Origin: Candidatus Equimonas enterica
Lineage (GTDB): Bacteria; Bacteroidota; Bacteroidia; Bacteroidales; Bacteroidaceae
DNA length: 5,705 nt
Direction: 5' to 3'
Assembly (NCBI GenBank): GCA_018066225.1
Contig: JAGHRU010000185.1
Span: 1-5,705, forward strand
Part shown: one piece after another, positions 1-5,011 of the stretch
How positions within the stretch are numbered: position 1 is the first letter of the stretch
Layout: each line of letters opens with the position of its first letter
Program-made: the position numbers and the translations under genes
The notes under the pieces: model-generated
Told to the model about the DNA's origin: nothing
Database searches by the model: none
What the model saw: the letters and a program-made list of their open reading frames with translations, nothing else

Positions 1-24
1 GCCACAACCTCCGCAATTCGCCAG

Positions 25-57
25 CAAAATTACTTAAAATCTTGATTTTACCCCCCC
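25..57 (-). promoter_or_regulatory. Probable Bacteroidota promoter with overlapping palindrome, reading out of the left edge
   Basis: Read on the minus strand, positions 32-25 are TAATTTTG, an exact match to the Bacteroidota -7 consensus TAnnTTTG. Immediately upstream (35-50) is the inverted repeat TAAAAT-cttg-ATTTTA, followed by a run of seven C on the plus strand (51-57, G7 on the minus strand) where a -33 element would be expected. No TTTG is present at the -33 spacing, so the promoter may be weak or activator-dependent. A transcript would start near position 18-21 and serve a minus-strand gene outside the window. The -7 match is seen directly; the promoter function and the existence of that gene are inferred. 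Confidence 0.4.
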
Positions 58-85
58 GAAGGCGTTAATAAATGTTAAAGCAGCA

Positions 86-120
86 AAAATAATGCCTTGC
101 AGGCTCAAAATTGCAAGGCA
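86..120 (-). terminator. Candidate intrinsic terminator (second hairpin)
   Basis: A perfect 9-bp inverted repeat, TGCCTTGCA (93-101) and TGCAAGGCA (112-120), encloses a 10-nt loop. On the minus strand the stem is followed by TTATTTTT, a reasonable U-tract; on the plus strand it is followed by AAGGTGAC, which is not terminator-like. It would therefore act on leftward transcripts. It could be a back-up terminator for the surface-protein gene, whose own terminator is about 180 bp upstream. It could equally end an unrecognised short leftward transcript arising in between. Confidence 0.45.
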
Positions 121-158
121 AAGGTGACAGAACAGCCACAACAAGGACAGGCCGCTGC

Positions 159-238
159 ATTTTACTGGGCAGTAAAATCGATTTTAGAGGGCAGTAAAAT
201 AAATTTTAATGGGCACTAAAATGAAAGCGTAAGGGCAG
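159..238. repeat. 22-bp tandem array of palindromic units (about 3.3 copies)
   Basis: Three 20-bp units of the form ATTTTA-N2-GGGC-N2-TAAAAT lie at 159-178, 181-200 and 203-222, separated by exactly 2 bp (cg, aa). A partial fourth GGGCAG lies at 233-238, again in the 22-bp register. The first unit is an 8-bp perfect inverted repeat, ATTTTACT/AGTAAAAT, around GGGC. The junctions are also palindromic: TAAAATCGATTTTA (173-186) is perfect, and TAAAAT-aa-ATTTTA (195-208) has a 2-bp centre. Conserved positions are the half-sites and GGGC, while the N2 positions vary. A 22-bp period is close to two helical turns, so bound proteins would lie on one face of the DNA. No known named element is recognised; an operator array is an inference. 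Confidence 0.8.
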
Positions 239-275
239 AAGATGGGAAACGACTGCTATACTTATATAACATATA

Positions 276-289
276 CGCGCGGGCGCGCG
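276..289. repeat. GC-rich alternating inverted repeat
   Basis: CGCGC (276-280) and GCGCG (285-289) form a 5-bp perfect inverted repeat around GGGC, next to an alternating TATATAACATATA stretch. It lies directly beyond the U-tract of the surface-protein terminator. The structure is visible, but no function can be assigned. It may simply add a second small hairpin behind the terminator. Confidence 0.4.
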
Positions 290-290
290 G

Positions 291-351
291 AAAAAGAAAA
301 AGGGCTATATGCTGCGCCACCACGCATGGCAGCTGCGGCATATAGCCCTTT
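291..351 (-). terminator. Rho-independent terminator of the surface-protein gene
   Basis: A strong hairpin lies 21 bp beyond the stop codon of the 372-3650 gene. Positions 299-312 pair perfectly with 338-351 (14 bp, core AGGGCTATATGC/GCATATAGCCCT). Four more pairs including two G-U wobbles (313-316 with 334-337) extend the stem, leaving a loop of about 17 nt. On the minus strand the stem runs into TTTTTCTTTTT (positions 301-291), a classic U-tract. The plus-strand side lacks a T-run of comparable length, so the terminator is directional. Confidence 0.88.
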
Positions 352-371
352 GCTATCGGGAAGTCCCTACT

Positions 372-3300
372 TTACTTGCTGAGGAACTTGCGGTTCTTAC
401 CTTCACCACTGAGGATGTAGGTGCCAGCGGGGAGTTTGTTGCTCTTGCTGACGGCCTGACCAGCGGCGTTGTAAACACGGCCAGCGAAGGTGCCGTTGCC
501 TTGGAGCTCAATCTCACCGATGCCATTGACGAACTCGGAAGGATCGCGCACAATCTTGATTTCATCGACAGCAGTGCCACTGCCATTGGTCACCTCGGCA
601 TCGAAATAGATGTTGATGAACTCGGCATCGAGGAATTCGGAGAGGTCAATCTCAGCAAGTTTCCAACTGTTGGCACCGCCCAGAGGCAGACGAGCCACCG
701 TGGTAATGTCGCTACCAGCGTTGCGCTGTACCTTGATGTTGAGGAAGTCGCCATTGCCATCGGCGTGGGTCTCATAGCCGAAGTAGAGCATAGGCTTGGT
801 GCTGCCCTTGATGGAGAGCGCGCCAGTGAAGAGGCTGTTGGCCACAGAGGGCACAGCAGCATCGGTAACGGCATTGGCCTTATCGTAGCGCATACCATAG
901 TCGCGGAAGCCGTAGTTGCGGCCGAACTGCCAAGAGAATGCACTCCAAGGGAAGTGGGTCTTACCGCCATCGAAGCAGTCCTCGAGAGGAGCCGGATAGT
1001 TAGCGGGGTCGTTGAGCATGATGAGATAGTCGGTCATCTTGTCCTGACCGCGACCCAGATTATAACTCCAGCTCATGACTCTGAACTGATAGAACGTAGG
1101 ATTCTCGGGATACTCCAAAGGCATCACCTGGGAAGTACCCTCGATGTCCTGACGCCAAGCACCGCTGTTGTAATCCTTGTCGAAGGAAGTGGCGAAGTTG
1201 TCGTAGCGATAGATGTCGTAAACCAACTCATCGGTATCGACATTACCGCCGTGCTCACCTACTACGGGAGCATCCCACTCCAACTTGTAGCCCTCGCCGG
1301 GGATAAACTCACCACGGATATTGGTAGGCGCAGTGGGGTCGTCGGGGCCAAGATAGGTGAAAGCAGAGTTGCTGAAGCCCTCGCCCACCTCATTGACAGG
1401 CACGACCTTGTAGAAGATGTAGTTGTCGTGACCAGCATTCTCGTCGATGTAGGTCTCGTTGCTGGAAGGATTGTCGATGCTGCCAATCTTCTTATTGTCA
1501 CGGTAGATGTCGAAGCGGCTGAGCGTGGTGCTTTTGCCGTCCATCGTCTTACCGTCGTGGCTGATGGTCAGTTCGGCCTTGTTTTCCAGACCGATAGGCT
1601 TGGCCTCAAGCACAGGCTGTGCAGGGCAAGCATCAGTAGGACCGTCGGCGAAGGTGATTTCGGAGAGGCGGAGTTTGTAGCCATCAACAGGGCTGGTGCA
1701 GAGGAAGCCGATGTAGAGGTCGCCCGTTTCGTCGGCCGTGAAGTAGAATTCAAAAGGCTCGAGCGCGCAAGGAACGACAGCATTATCGAGTGCCTTCACG
1801 GTGAAGGTCTCGGGATCGGGATTGTTGCCAATAGCGACGGTAAGCACCTCTTCGTGGAACTCATAGTCGGGGTTCTCCACCACGAAGTTGAAGCGATACA
1901 TCTTGTCCTTCTCTACATGCAGAGGAGGCGTTACGAGCCAGTCGTAAGCGTCTTGTGCGCCATAGGTATAGGTAGCCTTACCATCTTCTTCCTTCCACGT
2001 GTTGCCATCGTGGTTGGCATCGATGATGTTGAGCAACTGGAAGTCGTTGTAGGAGAAACGGCACTCGTAGGGCAGAGCCACGCTGCTGCCGACCGTCAAG
2101 CCATCGGTGCGAGCCTCTACACCCGTGCAGCCACTGGCCTTGGGCGTGATGTGGTAGGTGTAGCAAGTCAGTGCATCGCTCTCGATGACGTCGTCAAACT
2201 CGGTGTAGGTGACATCCGTACCGATGATCTTACCATCGGGCTGACGCACGATGTCGTAGGTCAGCGTGGCAGGATCGAAGTAGCCGTCGTGCTCACCCGT
2301 GGTAGGCGCGGTCCAACTAACGTGCACCTTCTTGTCATTCTCCGTAGCGGTGAGGTTGCCAACGGCAGCAGGACCGTCGAAGCCAACCCACAAGTAGGCC
2401 TGTGCAGCAGCACTCTCACCTGCATCGTTGGTAAAATAGACTCTGAAAGAGTGGTAACCGCGCTCTCCTAATTTCGCTTTATACGTAACAGTTTGACCTG
2501 CCTGATAACTTGTCTCCATAAAGGGCTTATCATATTCATTATCCAAAATAAGTTTGTGAGAAAGAGCGCCGCTCAAAGCAGAACCATCATGGGTCTTGGC
2601 AGGTGCGGTGTACGTCATTTCACAAGTTTGGGTACCTTCGAGACATTTAACTACGAGGTCAGAAACGGCGGCAGGAGCCTTGTCAGCGGCAGCGTTGCTG
2701 GGCTGATAGAGTGCACCAAGTGCAGCGTTGCCCGGCATATCGCCGATGCGCGTAGCCTTACCATCGTGAACGTTGATCTCGAAGAGCGCACTCTTGGCGG
2801 ACCAGTCCTCACCCTCCATGAAGTTGGGCACCCAGTAGAGGCGGTCGTTGTGCGTGTCGAAGCCACCGCTCTGGAGGTACTTGGTGGCAACGCCTGTGTA
2901 GCCGATGCACGTCAGCGCACCCGTAGTCTTTTCGATGCTGTAGAAGTAGCCGTTGTAGTCCACGCCATAAGCCTGACCACGAGAGTTGATACCCACCATC
3001 AAAAAGGGCAGGTCGATGTCGGCAATAGCCACCTTCTCCTTGGTCTCAGGATTGAAAGAGCCCCAGTGCCATGCGCCATCGAGGCCGGGTCGGTCGCAGA
3101 AAGAGCCATAGACCAAGCCAGTGGTCTCATCGTAAGCAAGGTCGGAGGAACATACGGTGGCATCATTGATTTCTTCTTCATTGAGCAACTCGTAGGTCGT
3201 GCCATCGAAGGTGTAGTAGTGCATGGCCAAGAGCTCGCCCATCATCATCTCGGGCGCGATGACATAGAACTTACCATTGGCCCAGAAGCCACCATAGTAA

Positions 3301-3650
3301 GCGTTGAGTTTGTCGTTGAGCACGAGCGAATTGAAGGATACGGGCGACGTAAGGCTCATCGCGTAGGCACCATACTTCGGTATGCTGACCTCTTGCGGAC
3401 CATACATGGTCTCTATCACCTCGGTAGGCCATTCTTCACTCGAAAGCGGGCTGGCATGAAGCACGCCACCCACTTTGTCCAAGGAAATCACGTTGGGCTT
3501 CACATCCTGCGAAGCACCTTTCTTGACACGGACAGTAGGCTTCGCCTGCAAGCGAATACGCGACCCCGTGTTTTGCGCGGCCGCAGGCGTGGCAAGCATC
3601 AAGAATGCCCCAGTTGCAGCCAGTACAATAGAAGTAAATTTCTTCAACAT
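372..3650 (-). CDS. Secreted multidomain surface protein: propeller-like N-terminus, FN3 and cleaved-adhesin-like modules, T9SS-like C-terminus
   Basis: The product is 1092 residues. The chosen ATG (3648-3650) opens a clear signal peptide: MLKKF, a hydrophobic core, and ATPAAAQ with likely cleavage after residue 25. The frame is open further upstream to 3797, but that stretch holds the probable promoter and encodes no plausible N-terminus. Residues about 90-320 contain short repeated strands such as GKFYVI, GLVYGSF and YFYSIEKTTGAL, like secreted beta-propellers. Fibronectin-III-like modules follow at about 324-420, 426-520, 672-766 and 770-875. The second and fourth share the pattern W-x-A-P-x-x-G-E-H-x-G and a later YDI-x-R. 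Two beta-sandwich modules at about 525-670 (containing DWLVTPPL) and 885-1035 resemble cleaved-adhesin / choice-of-anchor J domains. The last 50 residues (GRVYNAAGQ, then LPAGTYIL, final lysine) look like a type IX secretion sorting signal. No catalytic motif is evident, so adhesion or glycan binding is possible but unproven. It is a single-gene unit with its own promoter and terminator. An AT-rich patch lies at 2461-2580. Confidence 0.92.
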   Translation of the reverse strand: MLKKFTSIVLAATGAFLMLATPAAAQNTGSRIRLQAKPTVRVKKGASQDVKPNVISLDKVGGVLHASPLSSEEWPTEVIETMYGPQEVSIPKYGAYAMSLTSPVSFNSLVLNDKLNAYYGGFWANGKFYVIAPEMMMGELLAMHYYTFDGTTYELLNEEEINDATVCSSDLAYDETTGLVYGSFCDRPGLDGAWHWGSFNPETKEKVAIADIDLPFLMVGINSRGQAYGVDYNGYFYSIEKTTGALTCIGYTGVATKYLQSGGFDTHNDRLYWVPNFMEGEDWSAKSALFEINVHDGKATRIGDMPGNAALGALYQPSNAAADKAPAAVSDLVVKCLEGTQTCEMTYTAPAKTHDGSALSGALSHKLILDNEYDKPFMETSYQAGQTVTYKAKLGERGYHSFRVYFTNDAGESAAAQAYLWVGFDGPAAVGNLTATENDKKVHVSWTAPTTGEHDGYFDPATLTYDIVRQPDGKIIGTDVTYTEFDDVIESDALTCYTYHITPKASGCTGVEARTDGLTVGSSVALPYECRFSYNDFQLLNIIDANHDGNTWKEEDGKATYTYGAQDAYDWLVTPPLHVEKDKMYRFNFVVENPDYEFHEEVLTVAIGNNPDPETFTVKALDNAVVPCALEPFEFYFTADETGDLYIGFLCTSPVDGYKLRLSEITFADGPTDACPAQPVLEAKPIGLENKAELTISHDGKTMDGKSTTLSRFDIYRDNKKIGSIDNPSSNETYIDENAGHDNYIFYKVVPVNEVGEGFSNSAFTYLGPDDPTAPTNIRGEFIPGEGYKLEWDAPVVGEHGGNVDTDELVYDIYRYDNFATSFDKDYNSGAWRQDIEGTSQVMPLEYPENPTFYQFRVMSWSYNLGRGQDKMTDYLIMLNDPANYPAPLEDCFDGGKTHFPWSAFSWQFGRNYGFRDYGMRYDKANAVTDAAVPSVANSLFTGALSIKGSTKPMLYFGYETHADGNGDFLNIKVQRNAGSDITTVARLPLGGANSWKLAEIDLSEFLDAEFINIYFDAEVTNGSGTAVDEIKIVRDPSEFVNGIGEIELQGNGTFAGRVYNAAGQAVSKSNKLPAGTYILSGEGKNRKFLSK

Positions 3651-3722
3651 GTGGTTAGGTTTATGATTAAAATTATATTGAAATTGCTTATGCACTATCC
3701 AAATGCGGCCATAGACCGTGCG

Positions 3723-3730
3723 CAAAGTTA
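3723..3730 (-). promoter_or_regulatory. -7 promoter element of the surface-protein gene
   Basis: On the minus strand positions 3730-3723 read TAACTTTG, an exact match to Bacteroidota TAnnTTTG, followed by CGCACGG. A start site a few bases downstream would give a 5' untranslated region of roughly 65 nt before the ATG at 3650. A TTTG at the ideal -33 spacing is absent; the nearest candidates, CTTG (3760-3757) and TTTG (3766-3763), are 26 and 32 bp away. The upstream box is therefore weak. The sequence before the ATG is AT-rich without a Shine-Dalgarno motif, as is usual in this phylum. Confidence 0.6.
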
Positions 3731-3802
3731 CAAAGAATTTCTCTCCCCTGCCCTCGCAAGGACAAAAAAAACGGTTTTTACTGCATTTTTTCTGCAAAAG
3801 GC

Positions 3803-3833
3803 TTTGTCACTACATCAAAAATGCGTAATTTTG
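3803..3833 (+). promoter_or_regulatory. Near-consensus Bacteroidota promoter upstream of tRNA-Thr
   Basis: TTTG (3803-3806) and TAATTTTG (3826-3833) are separated by 19 bp. This matches the Bacteroidota -33/-7 arrangement, in which the -7 consensus is TAnnTTTG. Transcription would begin near 3838-3842 and run rightward. The first recognisable gene is tRNA-Thr at 3990, giving a leader of about 150 nt that contains the 32-codon ORF at 3879-3977. The promoter is oriented away from the surface-protein promoter at 3723-3730. The motif match is direct; activity is inferred. Confidence 0.7.
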
Positions 3834-3878
3834 CACCGCATTTCAGCCGATAGCCTCCCTGTCGAGGCGTCACAAGAG

Positions 3879-3977
3879 ATGTGCTACACGGGTAAGTGCT
3901 GTGCGGCTTGCTCCTTTCAAACCCTCCAGGGCTTGACCGCAGCAAAGGTAGAAAGTCGTTGCGGCGCGGCACAGTGA
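3879..3977 (+). CDS. Candidate cysteine-rich microprotein ORF (32 aa)
   Basis: An ATG at 3879 opens a 32-codon frame ending in TGA at 3975-3977, 12 nt before tRNA-Thr. It begins MCYTGKCCAAC and contains five cysteines (2, 7, 8, 11, 29). It lies about 40 nt downstream of the predicted start site of a near-consensus promoter, so it should be in a transcript. The product is not recognised with certainty. The MCYTGKC opening faintly resembles small cysteine-rich Bacteroidales proteins, but that is an unchecked recollection and the rest does not follow. There is no signal peptide, membrane segment or Shine-Dalgarno site. The frame is the end of a longer open stretch antisense to the surface-protein gene, so it may be chance. 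Alternatives are a non-coding tRNA leader or a degraded gene remnant. Confidence 0.22.
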   Translation: MCYTGKCCAACSFQTLQGLTAAKVESRCGAAQ

Positions 3978-3989
3978 GCTTACCCACCC

Positions 3990-4063
3990 GCCTCTTTAGC
4001 TCAGTTGGCCAGAGCACGTGATTTGTAATCTCGGGGTCGTTGGTTCGAATCCGACAAGAGGCT
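3990..4063 (+). tRNA. tRNA-Thr (anticodon UGU)
   Basis: The 74-nt cloverleaf is complete. The acceptor stem pairs GCCTCTT (3990-3996) with AAGAGGC (4056-4062), 7 of 7. The D stem is GCTC/GAGC (3999-4002 with 4012-4015). The anticodon loop is TTTGTAA (4022-4028) with anticodon TGT at 4024-4026. The T arm is GTTGG-TTCGAAT-CCGAC, with one G-U pair. The discriminator base is T (4063), and the next bases are CTA, so CCA is not encoded and must be added enzymatically. The anticodon stem CGTGA/TCTCG has a U-U mismatch at positions 29-41 (4019 with 4031). UGU reads ACA and, by wobble, other threonine codons. A promoter lies at 3803-3833 and a terminator hairpin begins 3 nt after the gene. Confidence 0.97.
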
Positions 4064-4065
4064 CT

Positions 4066-4106
4066 AAACGAGAGGAGATTTCCCACATGGAACTCTCCTC
4101 TCGTTT
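4066..4106. terminator. Shared bidirectional terminator between tRNA-Thr and folD
   Basis: Positions 4066-4078 (AAACGAGAGGAGA) pair perfectly with 4094-4106 (13 bp). After one mismatch the stem continues for 4 bp (TTCC 4080-4083 with GGAA 4089-4092) around a 5-nt CACAT loop. The hairpin starts 3 nt after tRNA-Thr on the plus strand and ends 3 nt from the folD stop codon on the minus strand, filling the convergent gap. U-tracts are modest on both sides: TTTGCTTTATTT on plus, and TTT within the stem then AGAGCC on minus. Termination is thus likelier rightward, though the geometry fits both directions. It could also protect 3' ends. Confidence 0.8.
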
Positions 4107-4109
4107 GCT

Positions 4110-4988
4110 TTATTTGAAGTATTCATGCCTTGCAGCCGCAAGGGTGTTGAGCATCAGCATGCAGATGGTCATCGGGCCTACACCGCCCGGCACGGGGGTG
4201 ATGGCAGAGCACAGCGGTGCGACGTGCTCGAAATCGACATCGCCCGAAAGGCGGAAACCCTTGGGACGCGATGCATCGGCAACACGCGTCGTCCCCACAT
4301 CGATGACAACAGCACCAGGCTTGACCATATCGGCCGTCAAGAACTGCGGACGACCAATGGCGGCAATGATGATGTCGGCTTGCAGACACTCCTCCTTGAT
4401 ATTGGCCGAATGGCTGTGGCATACCGTCACCGTGGCATCGCCCATCTTCTTCTGCATCATCAGTTGTGCCATCGGTTGGCCTACTATGTTGCTGCGCCCC
4501 AAGATGACGCACTTCTTGCCCGAGGTCTCTATGCCATAACGCTGCATCAGGGTATAGATGCCCTTGGGCGTAGCGGAGATAAAACTGGGCATGCCCAAAG
4601 CCATACGACCGATGTTGATGGGATGGAAACCATCGACATCCTTACGATAATCTATCGCCTCTATGATGCGACGCTCGTTGATGTGAGCCGGCAGCGGCAA
4701 CTGCACGATGAAGCCATCGACCTCATCGTCTGCATTGAGTTCGTGTATTTTGTCGAGTAGTTCGCCCTCCGTGATGTCGTCTTCCAAGCGTATCAGCGTG
4801 CTTCGAAAGCCGCAAGCCTCGCAGGCCAACACCTTGTTGTGCACATAAGTTTCGCTACCACCATCGTGCCCTACGAGGATAGCCCCCAAATGCGGTGGTC
4901 TGCCACCCGATGCTACGATGTCTTTCACTTGTGCGGCAATCTCGGCCTTTATGGCGGCCGCCGTTGCCTTACCGTCTATAATTACCAT
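4110..4988 (-). CDS. folD: FolD, bifunctional methylenetetrahydrofolate dehydrogenase / methenyltetrahydrofolate cyclohydrolase
   Basis: This 292-residue protein is full length for FolD. The cytoplasmic enzyme oxidises 5,10-methylene-THF to 5,10-methenyl-THF, using NADP+ in most bacteria, and hydrolyses that to 10-formyl-THF. The product feeds purine synthesis and initiator-tRNA formylation. The family catalytic motif ETYVHNK (46-52) supplies Tyr48 and the key Lys52. QLPLP (96-100) contains the conserved Gln96, and KDVDGFHP (116-123) the conserved Asp119. SATPKGI (138-144) replaces the PCTPxG form seen in many other phyla, as I recall from other Bacteroidales FolD proteins. The Rossmann nucleotide site is VILGRSNIVGQP (161-172). 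The C-terminal signature ITPVPGGVGPMT is intact. The ATG at 4986-4988 gives the standard start VIIDGKATAAAIK. It lies 23 nt downstream of ffh on the same strand and is probably co-transcribed with it; no separate promoter was found in the gap. Confidence 0.98.
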   Translation of the reverse strand: MVIIDGKATAAAIKAEIAAQVKDIVASGGRPPHLGAILVGHDGGSETYVHNKVLACEACGFRSTLIRLEDDITEGELLDKIHELNADDEVDGFIVQLPLPAHINERRIIEAIDYRKDVDGFHPINIGRMALGMPSFISATPKGIYTLMQRYGIETSGKKCVILGRSNIVGQPMAQLMMQKKMGDATVTVCHSHSANIKEECLQADIIIAAIGRPQFLTADMVKPGAVVIDVGTTRVADASRPKGFRLSGDVDFEHVAPLCSAITPVPGGVGPMTICMLMLNTLAAARHEYFK

Positions 4989-5011
4989 TGCTATTTATCT
5001 TTATGTTACAT

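Noticed and set aside
65..160. 31-codon minus-strand ORF (ATG at 158-160, TAA at 65-67)
   Set aside because: It spans the hairpin at 93-120, has no promoter motif or family resemblance, and a frame of this length is expected by chance.
159..238. CRISPR array interpretation of the 22-bp repeats
   Set aside because: The repeats are contiguous with only 2-bp gaps, so there are no spacers of 25-40 bp, and no cas genes are present.
309..2471. 720-codon plus-strand ORF
   Set aside because: It lies in exact codon register opposite the surface-protein gene, has no signal, domain or promoter, and begins within the terminator hairpin. It is an open shadow caused by codon bias.
3757..3766. -33 element for the surface-protein promoter (CTTG at 3757-3760 or TTTG at 3763-3766)
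   Set aside because: The spacings of 26 and 32 bp to the -7 box are longer than the usual 19-23 bp, so neither is called.
3651..3797. 49-residue N-terminal extension of the surface protein from an upstream ATG
   Set aside because: The extension covers the probable -7 element and AT-rich leader. The downstream ATG gives a textbook signal peptide at the N-terminus.
2493..3977. 494-codon plus-strand ORF
   Set aside because: Same antisense register as the previous shadow. It starts on TTG in mid-gene and runs through the opposing gene's signal peptide and promoter. Only its last 32 codons lie clear of the opposing gene and after a plus-strand promoter, and those are listed separately.
3778..4086. 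102-codon minus-strand ORF across the tRNA
   Set aside because: It is mostly the reverse complement of the tRNA and its flanks. Translations of this type are common spurious calls at tRNA loci.
4125..4760. 211-codon plus-strand ORF opposite folD
   Set aside because: Antisense shadow of an intact, well-conserved folD; no recognisable domain. The other short frames opposite or within folD and ffh were dismissed for the same reason.
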